Below, piece by piece: positions 44,740 through 52,764 of a stretch of DNA of 64,000 nucleotides. Position 1 is the stretch's first letter; each line of letters opens with the position of its first letter. A program made the position numbers and the translations under genes. The stretch lies in NCBI RefSeq assembly GCF_002813295.1, contig NZ_PHUE01000001.1, forward strand, positions 806,001-870,000, given 5' to 3'. This DNA is from Flavobacterium sp. 5 (GTDB lineage: Bacteria > Bacteroidota > Bacteroidia > Flavobacteriales > Flavobacteriaceae). The notes under the pieces were generated by a model. It had not been told where the DNA came from, made no database searches, and worked only from the letters and a program-made list of their open reading frames with translations.

Positions 44740-46929
44740 CTACTTAGTTAAAAGTAATTCTCGATATTTAGTCAAAGTCCATAATTCATTATCAACTAAT
44801 AACTCTAGTTTATCACAGTGATTTCTAATCACCTCAAAATAAGGCTTCACATTGTTACAATATGCTTCGGCCATAGCCTGAGCATCTGTCAAATTATTGG
44901 CTTTCTTTCTTTCTTCTGTCATCTCTTCTACTTTAGAATTGATTCCTTCAATATGTCCTGAAATCTCTTTTATCAAAATGATTTGTTCCTTTGCAATTGA
45001 CTCAAATTCTGAACCAAAAATATTTTTTAAACCTTTCACATTTTCGATCAAAGTATTTTGATATCTGATAGCTGTCGGAATTACATGATTTTTTGAAATA
45101 TCACCTAATACTCTGCCTTCAATTTGAATTTTTTTGGTGTATTCTTCCAATTCAATTTCATAACGGGCATGTAATTCGATATGATTCATAATACCCATTT
45201 CTCCAAATAAATCGATAGCTTGTTTTGAAGCTCTCGCTTTCAAGGCTTCCGGAGTAGTTTTAAAATTACTCAAACCTCTTTTTGCAGCCTCTTTTTGCCA
45301 AGCGTCACTGTAACCATCACCCTCAAAAAGGATTTTTTTGGATTGTTTGATATATTCTCTTAACACATTGAAAATAGCATCGTCTTTTTTCATGTCTTTC
45401 GATTCTATCAAAACATCAACAGCTGCTTTAAAATCTTTCAGCTGCTTAGCTACAATTGTATTTAATGTTGTCATTGCATTGGAGCAATTTGCAGACGAAC
45501 CCACAGCTCTAAACTCAAATTTATTACCCGTAAAAGCAAAAGGTGAAGTTCTATTTCTGTCAGTGTTATCCAAAAGAACATCTGGAATTTTACCAACAAC
45601 ATTTAGCTTAAGATCTGTTTTTTCTTCTGGAGATAATTTCCCAGTCGAAACTCCTTCTAATTCCGCTAAAACTTTGGTTAACTGTTCTCCTATAAAAACT
45701 GAGATAATTGCAGGTGGCGCTTCATTGGCTCCTAACCTATGATCATTACTTGCCGTAGCAATAGCACCTCTTAACAAAGCTTCATAATCATTTACCGCTT
45801 TAATAGTATTGATAAAGAAAGTCAAAAACTGTAAATTAGTCATTGGGGTTTTACTAGGGCTCAGTAAATTAACTCCCGTATCTGTTGATAATGACCAGTT
45901 ATTGTGTTTTCCAGATCCATTTACACCTTTAAATGGTTTTTCATGAAATAATACTTTAAAATCATGACGTTCTGCTACTTTATGCATAATATCCATCAAT
46001 AAACAGTTGTGGTCTACTGCTAGATTTGCTTCTTCAAAAATAGGTGCAAATTCAAATTGATTTGGAGCAACTTCGTTGTGACGCGTTTTTACAGGTATAC
46101 CTAATACTATACATTCCTGTTCCAAATCTCTCATATACGTTAAAGCACGAGTTGGGATAGATCCAAAATAATGATCGTCCAATTGTTGTCCTTTAGCAGA
46201 AGTATGTCCCAACAAAGTTCTTCCAGTCATAATAAGGTCTGGACGAGAATTAGCTAACGATTTGTCAATCAAAAAATATTCCTGTTCCCAGCCTAATGTT
46301 GCTGTTACTTTCTTTACATTTTTGTCAAAATATTTACACACTTCTGTAGCAGCCTCATCCATAGCAGATAAAGCTCTTAATAGTGGAATTTTATTATCTA
46401 AAGCTTCGCCTGTGTAAGAGATAAAAATTGTTGGAATACACAAAGTGGTACCAAATATAAAGGCTGGAGATGTTGGATCCCAAGCAGTATAACCTCGTGC
46501 CTCGAATGTGTTTCTAATTCCACCATTGGGAAAACTAGATGCATCTGGTTCTTGTTGTACCAATTGAGCACCTCCGAATTTTTCTAGCGGGTCACTTCCG
46601 TCATACGAAGTTTCAAAAAAAGCATCATGTTTCTCCGCAGTAGTTCCCGTAAGAGGCTGAAACCAGTGGGTATAGTGGGTAACTCCTTTATTTAAAGCCC
46701 ATTCCTTCATTCCCATGGCAATATAATCTGCCAGTTTTCTATCTATCTTAGTTCCATGTTGAACTGCTCCTTGCACTGCTTTGAAAGCATCTGAAGTCAA
46801 ATATTGCTTCATTGCTTTATCATTAAATACATTAGATCCAAAAAGCTCTGATTTTCTACCAGATTCTTGAAAATCTATTAGCTTTCTATTAGAAGCTTCT
46901 CGTAAAGCTTGAAAACGAATTGATGACAT
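44740..46929 (-). CDS. glnN: Glutamine synthetase type III
   Basis: A 729-residue glutamine synthetase of the large GSIII class, which forms glutamine from glutamate, ammonia and ATP. Landmarks are TAWDPTSPAFIFGTTLCIPTI, the GWEQEYFLID metal motif, GIPVKTRHNEVAPNQFEFAP, HEKPFKGVNGSGKHNNWSLS and NRTSPFAFTGNKFEFRAVGS. The GSIII-specific C-terminal region of about 200 residues is complete. It is divergent from a second, type II-like glutamine synthetase. A -7 box lies 43-50 bases upstream. Confidence 0.96.
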   Translation of the reverse strand: MSSIRFQALREASNRKLIDFQESGRKSELFGSNVFNDKAMKQYLTSDAFKAVQGAVQHGTKIDRKLADYIAMGMKEWALNKGVTHYTHWFQPLTGTTAEKHDAFFETSYDGSDPLEKFGGAQLVQQEPDASSFPNGGIRNTFEARGYTAWDPTSPAFIFGTTLCIPTIFISYTGEALDNKIPLLRALSAMDEAATEVCKYFDKNVKKVTATLGWEQEYFLIDKSLANSRPDLIMTGRTLLGHTSAKGQQLDDHYFGSIPTRALTYMRDLEQECIVLGIPVKTRHNEVAPNQFEFAPIFEEANLAVDHNCLLMDIMHKVAERHDFKVLFHEKPFKGVNGSGKHNNWSLSTDTGVNLLSPSKTPMTNLQFLTFFINTIKAVNDYEALLRGAIATASNDHRLGANEAPPAIISVFIGEQLTKVLAELEGVSTGKLSPEEKTDLKLNVVGKIPDVLLDNTDRNRTSPFAFTGNKFEFRAVGSSANCSNAMTTLNTIVAKQLKDFKAAVDVLIESKDMKKDDAIFNVLREYIKQSKKILFEGDGYSDAWQKEAAKRGLSNFKTTPEALKARASKQAIDLFGEMGIMNHIELHARYEIELEEYTKKIQIEGRVLGDISKNHVIPTAIRYQNTLIENVKGLKNIFGSEFESIAKEQIILIKEISGHIEGINSKVEEMTEERKKANNLTDAQAMAEAYCNNVKPYFEVIRNHCDKLELLVDNELWTLTKYRELLLTK

Positions 46930-46971
46930 ATCCTATATCTTAAAAATTAATATCCATTGAAAAAACACAGA

Positions 46972-46979
46972 CAAAGGTA
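46972..46979 (-). promoter_or_regulatory. -7 box (TACCTTTG) of the GSIII gene
   Basis: Minus-strand TACCTTTG, an exact TAnnTTTG match, 43 bases upstream of the ATG at 46929. Confidence 0.5.
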
Positions 46980-47148
46980 AATTATTCTACTCAACAAATA
47001 ATTAAAGCTTTAGTGAATAAATCATACTCAAAAATTGATTAGTTGTAATACAAAAAAATTACTCTAACTACTTGAATCTCTAGTAAGAGTAATAAAATTC
47101 TTAATTAAAATTTAATATTGAAAAAATACGAATTACGAATTTAATCAT

Positions 47149-47195
47149 TATACCCCTCTAAAATTATAATTTTTCAAATATACCCCTTCTAAAAT
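47149..47195. promoter_or_regulatory. Direct-repeat operator candidate between the glutamine synthetase genes
   Basis: TATACCCCTCTAAAAT (47149-47164) and TATACCCCTTCTAAAAT (47179-47195) are near-identical, 30 bases apart start to start, about three helical turns. They lie 50-100 bases upstream of the mapped -7 box of the type II-like gene. A weaker related string, CACCCCCCAATTTTAT, begins at 47234. The 384-base gap holds no gene. Confidence 0.5.
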
Positions 47196-47244
47196 GCAGT
47201 AATATCAAAAATTTAAAACACACAAATAAAAATCACCCCCCAAT

Positions 47245-47275
47245 TTTATGACATCAGCAATTTATTTTATATTTG
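47245..47275 (+). promoter_or_regulatory. Promoter of the type II-like glutamine synthetase (TTTA-N19-TATATTTG)
   Basis: The -7 box TATATTTG (47268-47275) is exact, and TTTA (47245-47248) lies 19 bases upstream where TTTG/TTG is expected. The start codon is 38 bases downstream of the -7 box. Confidence 0.6.
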
Positions 47276-47313
47276 CCACAGAAAAAAATCAAAAAAAATA
47301 AATTATAATTATT

Positions 47314-48327
47314 ATGGCTAAAATTAAATTAGAATACCTTTGGTTAGATGGATACGAACCAACACAAAACTTAAGAAGTAAAACTAAAGTTGAAGAGCAC
47401 GAAAACTTTCAAGGAACTTTAGAAGAAATCGGAAACTGGTCATTTGATGGTTCATCAACTAGACAAGCTGAAGGTGGTTCATCTGACTGTTTATTAGTAC
47501 CAGTTGCTATCTATCCAGATCCAACTCGTATCAATGGTTACCTAGTTATGACTGAAGTTATGTTTGCAGACGGTACAGCTCACCCATCAAACGGAAGAGC
47601 AACTATCGAAGATGATGGAGATTTCTGGTTTGGATTCGAACAAGAGTATTTCATCATGGATACTAAAACATTATTACCATTAGGTTTCCCAATTGGAGGT
47701 TACCCTGCACCACAAGGAATGTACTACTGTTCAGTAGGTGGTAAAAATACACACGGAAGAAAATTAGTTGAAGAGCATGCAGATTTATGTATCGCAGCTG
47801 GACTTAACTTTGAAGGAATAAATCAAGAAGTTGCTTGTGGACAATGGGAATTCCAATTGTTTGCTAAAGGAGCTAAAAAAGCAGGAGATGAAATCTGGGT
47901 TGCTAGATATTTATTAGACCGTTTGACTGAAAAATATGGTTACTATATTGAGTACCACCCAAAACCACTAGGAGATACTGACTGGAATGGTTCAGGAATG
48001 CACGCTAACTTCTCTAACAATGTATTAAGAACATGTGGAGATAAAGCAGTTTATGACAAAATATGTGAAGCTTTCCGTCCAGTTGTTGAAGAGCATATCG
48101 CAGTTTACGGAGCTTATAACGAACAACGTTTAACTGGTAAACACGAAACGGCATCTATTCATGATTTCTCTTATGGAGTATCTGATAGAGGAGCTTCAAT
48201 CAGAATCCCTTTATATACTGTTCAACACGGTTGGAAAGGATACTTGGAAGACAGAAGACCAGCATCTAATGGTGATCCATACAAAATTGCTGCAAGAATT
48301 ATCAAAACTGTTAATTCAGCTTTGTAA
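47314..48327 (+). CDS. Glutamine synthetase, type II-like (beta-grasp)
   Basis: A 337-residue short glutamine synthetase like the eukaryotic GSII class. It opens with KIKLEYLWLDGYEPTQNLRS and has GNWSFDGSSTRQAEGGSSDC, FWFGFEQEYFIMD, EVACGQWEFQLF, DWNGSGMHANFS, RLTGKHETASIHDFSYGVSDRGASIRIP and LEDRRPASNGDPY. There is no GlnE adenylylation loop. Having both this and GSIII back to back gives the cell two unrelated-size ammonia-assimilating enzymes with divergent control. It is monocistronic with a clean terminator. Confidence 0.95.
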   Translation: MAKIKLEYLWLDGYEPTQNLRSKTKVEEHENFQGTLEEIGNWSFDGSSTRQAEGGSSDCLLVPVAIYPDPTRINGYLVMTEVMFADGTAHPSNGRATIEDDGDFWFGFEQEYFIMDTKTLLPLGFPIGGYPAPQGMYYCSVGGKNTHGRKLVEEHADLCIAAGLNFEGINQEVACGQWEFQLFAKGAKKAGDEIWVARYLLDRLTEKYGYYIEYHPKPLGDTDWNGSGMHANFSNNVLRTCGDKAVYDKICEAFRPVVEEHIAVYGAYNEQRLTGKHETASIHDFSYGVSDRGASIRIPLYTVQHGWKGYLEDRRPASNGDPYKIAARIIKTVNSAL

Positions 48328-48345
48328 TTAAAACCAAAATAAACC

Positions 48346-48379
48346 AAAAAGTGCCTTTCTAATCGAAGGCACTTTTTTT
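48346..48379 (+). terminator. Terminator after the type II-like glutamine synthetase
   Basis: AAAAAGTGCCTT (48346-48357) pairs with AAGGCACTTTTT, followed by further T to 48379. It begins 19 bases past the stop. Confidence 0.88.
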
Positions 48380-48475
48380 ATACAACAAAATCTAGCATTT
48401 CAAAGCAGATGACATATTACAAGCCAACTCCTTATTTTTTTAACGCTGAATAATTTTAAATTAAAAAACAAATCT

Positions 48476-48483
48476 TACATTTG
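48476..48483 (+). promoter_or_regulatory. -7 box (TACATTTG) of the TerC/Alx gene
   Basis: Exact TAnnTTTG match 26 bases before the ATG at 48510. The expected -33 position holds only a T-run. Confidence 0.5.
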
Positions 48484-48509
48484 AGTTAAACTAAAAAACA
48501 AATCATATT

Positions 48510-49466
48510 ATGACAGTTTGGATATTATTTATAATACTAATCATCGCCATACTTGCCCTTGATTTAGGGGTTTTCAACAAAAACCCACACGTTATTAGTA
48601 CCAAAGAAGCTAGTAAATGGACTGCAATCTGGTTTACGGTATCCATGCTTTTTTCAGGTGTTGTTTATTGGCTTTACACCACCGATTATGTTTTAAACCC
48701 AACTAAACTGAAACCATCAGTTGCAGCGATGAAGTTCATTACGGGCTATTTAATTGAATTATCCTTGAGCATTGATAACATTTTTGTAATTGCATTGGTT
48801 TTTGCTTCATTCAATATCTCTAAAAAATACCAACATCGTGTTTTATTCTGGGGAATTTTAGGAGCTGTTATTTTCCGTGGTTTAATGATCTTCTTTGGTG
48901 TTTTATTGATTAATAAATTCGCTTGGACAACTTACCTATTCGGTGCCTTCTTGATATTTACCGCTTTAAAAATGTTATTCACTTCTGAAGAAGGTAAAGA
49001 GTTTAACCCCAAGAAATCTATTATTTACAAAATCCTTGGAAAATTAATTCCAATAACCCATCATACAGACAAAGAACATTTTTTTATAAAAACCGAAAAA
49101 GGAAATGCTGCCACACCTTTATTTGTAGCGCTTATAGTTATCGAAGTAATGGATGTTGTTTTTGCTGTAGATAGTGTTCCAGCTATTTTAGCTATTACCT
49201 CGGATCCGTTTTTAGTGTTCAGCTCTAATATTTTTGCTATTCTTGGTTTGCGTTCTTTGTACTTTTTCTTAGCCAATATGCTAGAGAAATTCAGTCATTT
49301 AGAATACAGTTTAATTGCAATTTTAAGTTTCGTTGGATTGAAAATGCTGTTGCACGATTTCATAGAAATTCCAGAATGGGCTTCGCTTGGTTTCATAGCG
49401 TTATCTTTAATTGTAGGAGTTATTGTTTCGATTAGAATTGCGGACAAAAAAGAGGTATCTAAATAA
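48510..49466 (+). CDS. TerC/Alx family integral membrane protein
   Basis: The 318-residue protein has about eight hydrophobic segments and the two acidic membrane motifs of the family: IELSLSIDNIFVIAL (about 87-101) and EVMDVVFAVDSVPAILAI (about 215-230). Relatives include TerC (tellurite resistance) and Alx, a manganese exporter. The length and order fit Alx-like proteins, so metal export, probably Mn, is the best guess. No ter genes are nearby. Single-gene unit. Confidence 0.9.
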   Translation: MTVWILFIILIIAILALDLGVFNKNPHVISTKEASKWTAIWFTVSMLFSGVVYWLYTTDYVLNPTKLKPSVAAMKFITGYLIELSLSIDNIFVIALVFASFNISKKYQHRVLFWGILGAVIFRGLMIFFGVLLINKFAWTTYLFGAFLIFTALKMLFTSEEGKEFNPKKSIIYKILGKLIPITHHTDKEHFFIKTEKGNAATPLFVALIVIEVMDVVFAVDSVPAILAITSDPFLVFSSNIFAILGLRSLYFFLANMLEKFSHLEYSLIAILSFVGLKMLLHDFIEIPEWASLGFIALSLIVGVIVSIRIADKKEVSK

Positions 49467-49485
49467 AAAACTGTTTAAAATAAAT

Positions 49486-49527
49486 ATAATAAAAAAAGGA
49501 AATCTTACGATTTCCTTTTTTTATTAT
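49486..49527. terminator. Bidirectional terminator, 19-bp perfect stem
   Basis: ATAATAAAAAAAGGAAATC (49486-49504) pairs without mismatch with 49509-49527 around a TTAC loop. It lies between the converging TerC/Alx and collagen-like genes and has A and T arms for both directions. Confidence 0.88.
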
Positions 49528-49545
49528 AACGTTTTGAATTCTAAA

Positions 49546-50103
49546 TTAATTTAAAACTTTCACCTTTGAATCATCAATATTATAAGCTTTAATAACAGCA
49601 TTATAATCAGAAAGATCTACTTTTGTTGAAGCAGATTTACCCGTTACAGTAGCAGGTCCAGGCACAATAACAATTCTAAAAGTTTGATTATTAATATAAC
49701 TAGGTGTTGTACTTAAATTATAAGTACCACCAGCATAAATAGTAAAATCTTCTTTACTAAAATCAAAATCATAATCCAATTCACCTTGCGTTAAAAACAA
49801 AGTTCTTGGTATTTGTTGCCAAATAGGAGTAGCAGAATCAATAGTACCTGCTAATCTATAAATCAAAAGAACATCTCCATTATATAATACAGGATTTAGC
49901 TTTTGATAAATTATATAACCATTATTTGGATCTAAAGAGAAGTTGATATTTCTAAGTTCAAAAACCTCACTAACAAAACCCGGCTCTCCTTTTTGTCCGT
50001 CTTGCCCATCAAACCCATCTTGTCCCGGAGGCCCTTCTGGTCCTTCACAACTAGAAAATGTTACTATTCCAAAAACCGCTAAAAGTAAAATTATTTTTTT
50101 CAT
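49546..50103 (-). CDS. Collagen-like lipoprotein
   Basis: A 185-residue lipoprotein: lipobox VTFSSC with Cys19, followed at once by seven Gly-X-Y triplets (residues 21-41, GPEGPPGQDGFDGQDGQKGE and on). The rest is a compact globular domain (about 45-185) rich in beta-like segments (NGYIIYQKLNPVLYNGDVLLIY). The short collagen stretch could trimerise the protein at the cell envelope, as in other bacterial collagen-like proteins. The globular domain's function is unknown to me. Confidence 0.87.
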   Translation of the reverse strand: MKKIILLLAVFGIVTFSSCEGPEGPPGQDGFDGQDGQKGEPGFVSEVFELRNINFSLDPNNGYIIYQKLNPVLYNGDVLLIYRLAGTIDSATPIWQQIPRTLFLTQGELDYDFDFSKEDFTIYAGGTYNLSTTPSYINNQTFRIVIVPGPATVTGKSASTKVDLSDYNAVIKAYNIDDSKVKVLN

Positions 50104-50291
50104 TTTTTTTATATTTAAAAGTTCGATAAAGGTATTTCAAAAATTAAGCCAAAAAAATTATTTATTTAGATTTCATTCAAAAAGATCAATCGTTATCGTT
50201 TGAAAGAAGACACCAATATCTATAATTTATAACTCAAAAAAAGCTAAGAAATTATATATCAATCAATAAAAACCCAAATTGGAACATTTTT

Positions 50292-51158
50292 TTAATTGTT
50301 CAAAACTCCATTACTTTTCAAAACTTTACTAAAAAACAATAACTGATACGGCAGTGCATTTTCCCAATATTCCCAAGTATGAGCTCCTGGTCGCTCAGTA
50401 TAATCATGAGGAACTTTACTATAAACTAGCCTTCTATGTAACTCTCTATTGGGTTCAATAAGAAAATCATCGACACCACAATCGATAATTAATGCTAATT
50501 TATTGGCTTTAATTTTATCAACCATTCCCATTACTGCATTTTGCGCATATAAATCCGGGTTGGTACTTTGATCTCCAAAAACAGGCTGCATTAATTTTAT
50601 AACTTGATCATTTGGCTCTCTACCTAACATTGTTCCCATATCCACAGCTCCACTCATACTTCCAGCAGCACAAAACAACTCTGGGTGTTTAGCCGAAAGA
50701 GACAAAGCACCATGACCTCCCATAGAAAGTCCTGCAATAACGCGTCCTTTTTTATCATTAATAGTTCGGTAGGTTTTATCAATCTTCTGGATTACTTCTG
50801 AAGTAATATAGGTTTCAAACTGACTGCCTTTATTTACTGGGCTATCGAGATAAAAACTAAACGTTTCTCCTTCCGGCATTACAATTATAATATTATATTG
50901 ATCTGCTAAATTCTTAACTGTATTTTTATTAGGGGTATTGGACAACCAATCCGAGAAATGTCCATAAGCACCGTGTAAAAGATATAGTACTGGATAAGCC
51001 GTTTTTCCTTTGGCATAGGAATTTGGCAAAACGATTGCCGCTTTATAGGTTTTATTCATAGCAACACTAGGAATTTGCAAAGTATCAACCGTCGAAGCGA
51101 AAGACAAAATAGTATTGCCAAATAAAAACGCAATACAGACAACAAGTAATTTTTTCAT
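50292..51158 (-). CDS. Exported esterase, alpha/beta hydrolase (esterase D/feruloyl-type)
   Basis: With the start at 51158 the protein is 288 residues and begins with a signal peptide (MKKLLVVCIAFLFGNTILSF). In-frame ATGs at 51167 and 51194 would only add residues before it. The domain is an esterase-D/putative-esterase fold: YPVLYLLHGAYGHFSDW, nucleophile Ser145 in GLSMGGHGAL, acid region DCGVDDFLI and His in RPGAHTWEYW. Relatives cleave acyl esters on sugars or S-formylglutathione. It lies downstream of an AraC regulator on the same strand, which may control it. Confidence 0.9.
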   Translation of the reverse strand: MKKLLVVCIAFLFGNTILSFASTVDTLQIPSVAMNKTYKAAIVLPNSYAKGKTAYPVLYLLHGAYGHFSDWLSNTPNKNTVKNLADQYNIIIVMPEGETFSFYLDSPVNKGSQFETYITSEVIQKIDKTYRTINDKKGRVIAGLSMGGHGALSLSAKHPELFCAAGSMSGAVDMGTMLGREPNDQVIKLMQPVFGDQSTNPDLYAQNAVMGMVDKIKANKLALIIDCGVDDFLIEPNRELHRRLVYSKVPHDYTERPGAHTWEYWENALPYQLLFFSKVLKSNGVLNN

Positions 51159-51229
51159 ATCATTCATATATAGTGATGAATTGTAAATATACAATTTCCA
51201 TGAAAAAAAACTTAGTAAGTTTTTACAAA

Positions 51230-52111
51230 CTACTCAATAAGTGATTTTAACTCATGTCTATATTGTGACGCACTTTTACCTGTAAAAGCCTTAAATGATT
51301 TATTGAAATGACTAAAATTATTAAATCCGCTTTCGAAACTAATTTCAGTAATACTTTTATTGTTTTCGGATAAAAGCTTTGATGCATGAACCAAACGATA
51401 GTCATTTACAAAAGTGGTAAATGTTTTATTGGTAATTTTTTTAAAATACCTACAAAACGAAGGAGTTGTCATACTTACCATGCTAGAAACAGTATCTAAC
51501 TGAATTGGTTCTTGGAAATTATCTTTCACATAGTTAAAAACCACATTAATTCTATCATTATCCTGAACTTGTAACTCAAGAGCAAAACCATCTGCATTCA
51601 AAATAGTGTATTCGTTATTTACCTCTAAGTCATTCAAAATCCTAATCATTCGTAATAATCGATCAAAATTAGATCGATTTTCCATCTCTTCTATTATTGG
51701 GCCAATCATTTTTATGGTTTCTTTACCAAATGCAATTCCTCCTTTTGCTTTCTGAAAAAGCTGTTGAATGTTTTTTAATTCTGGAGCATTCAAAAAATCA
51801 CTTCCTAAAAAATCAGCTGGCATTTGGATTACGATTTCATTCTTATTACCAGTTTCCTCATTTGTAAATCCACAATGAGGCAAGTTACTACCAATAAGTA
51901 CTAAATCGCCATCCGAATAATAGGATATATGACTTCCTATTTGTCTTTTCCCTGATCCACCATTTACAAAAACCAATTCAATTTCGGGATGGTAATGCCA
52001 TAAATCAGATTTACAATTAGCATTTTCAACATATCTTGAAAAAGTAAAAGAGCTACCAAAAGTTGGCGTAATAATTTCGAGCGTAGGATTCATTTTTTTC
52101 ATTAGACCCAT
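51230..52111 (-). CDS. AraC family regulator with cupin-like sensor domain
   Basis: A 293-residue transcription factor. The N-terminal half has a cupin-like ligand domain (CKSDLWHYHPEIELVFVNGG, DGDLVLIGSNLPHCGF). The C-terminal half has the double helix-turn-helix of AraC proteins (VSSMVSMTTPSFCRYFKKIT, SITEISFESGFNNFSHFNKSFKAFTG). Such proteins usually sense a sugar or small metabolite. It is followed on the same strand by the exported esterase, a likely target. An exact -7 box lies 14 bases upstream of the ATG at 52111. Confidence 0.92.
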   Translation of the reverse strand: MGLMKKMNPTLEIITPTFGSSFTFSRYVENANCKSDLWHYHPEIELVFVNGGSGKRQIGSHISYYSDGDLVLIGSNLPHCGFTNEETGNKNEIVIQMPADFLGSDFLNAPELKNIQQLFQKAKGGIAFGKETIKMIGPIIEEMENRSNFDRLLRMIRILNDLEVNNEYTILNADGFALELQVQDNDRINVVFNYVKDNFQEPIQLDTVSSMVSMTTPSFCRYFKKITNKTFTTFVNDYRLVHASKLLSENNKSITEISFESGFNNFSHFNKSFKAFTGKSASQYRHELKSLIE

Positions 52112-52124
52112 TTTTAAAACTACT

Positions 52125-52132
52125 CAAATTTA
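52125..52132 (-). promoter_or_regulatory. -7 box (TAAATTTG) of the AraC regulator gene
   Basis: Minus-strand TAAATTTG, an exact match. It is 14 bases before the ATG at 52111, giving a very short leader unless a downstream ATG (52099 or 52090) is used. Confidence 0.45.
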
Positions 52133-52214
52133 CCACAAAACTATCTTATATTATCAAAAATTAACATACAACGTTTTCGTAAAGTTAAAATAGCATATAT
52201 ATTAGAAAATTCTG

Positions 52215-52248
52215 TTGTACTACGAATCCAACTAACATTCTACATTTG
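52215..52248 (+). promoter_or_regulatory. Promoter TTG-N23-TACATTTG
   Basis: TACATTTG (52241-52248) is exact and TTG (52215-52217) lies 23 bases upstream, within the Flavobacterium range of 17-23. The following ATG is at 52287. Confidence 0.6.
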
Positions 52249-52286
52249 TAATAGAAATTTTAATACTAAATAAAAAAACAAAACAT

Positions 52287-52688
52287 ATGAAAACGATCTT
52301 AAAACTTAGTCTAGTAGTATTAGTTGCAATGACAACAATGAGTACTTATGCAATCAACGGTGATTTTTTACTAAATGTAAGAACAGTAAATGGAAAAGAA
52401 ATTAGCTTTGCTATAAATCAACTTCAAAGAGCGAATGTGACCATTACAGATAAATTCCATACTGTTATCTACAGTGAAGTAGTAACTGGAAAAGATGGTA
52501 TTTATAAAACATACAGTTTAGAAGAATTTCCAGAAGGAACTTACTTTTTGGAAGTAGAAACTAATTCTAAAAAAGTAACTCATGAAATTGTAGTTACAAG
52601 AGAAGTTTCAACTTTATCAAGAAAATCAGTAGCTGAAGTGCAAAAAGCTGATTTAAAACTAAAAGAACAAAATCTTGCTATCAAATAG
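52287..52688 (+). CDS. Small exported protein of unknown function
   Basis: A 133-residue protein with a signal peptide (LVVLVAMTTMSTYA, cleavage near residue 22). The mature part looks like a single small beta-sandwich (FLLNVRTVNGKEISFAINQL, GTYFLEVETNSKKVTHEIVV), resembling the exported Ig-like DUF3244-type proteins of Bacteroidota. It ends in a helical Lys/Glu tail. It has a good promoter of its own and a very strong terminator, suggesting a well-expressed single gene. Confidence 0.78.
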   Translation: MKTILKLSLVVLVAMTTMSTYAINGDFLLNVRTVNGKEISFAINQLQRANVTITDKFHTVIYSEVVTGKDGIYKTYSLEEFPEGTYFLEVETNSKKVTHEIVVTREVSTLSRKSVAEVQKADLKLKEQNLAIK

Positions 52689-52695
52689 TAATTTA

Positions 52696-52764
52696 TTTTA
52701 AACTTACTAATTCAAAAAAACAGCTCCAAAATGGAGCTGTTTTTTTGAATTAGTAAGTTTAAAA
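52696..52764. terminator. 33-bp perfect inverted repeat between convergent genes
   Basis: The arms 52696-52728 and 52732-52764 are perfectly complementary around a three-base AAA loop. The core is ACAGCTCCA/TGGAGCTGT flanked by seven A and seven T, then AATTAGTAAGTTTAAAA. The right arm ends one base before the icmF stop codon. The inner part is a normal bidirectional terminator; the outer part is far longer than one needs. Confidence 0.9.

Noticed and set aside
45338..45742. A 134-codon plus-strand ORF
   Set aside because: Antisense to the GSIII gene within a conserved region.
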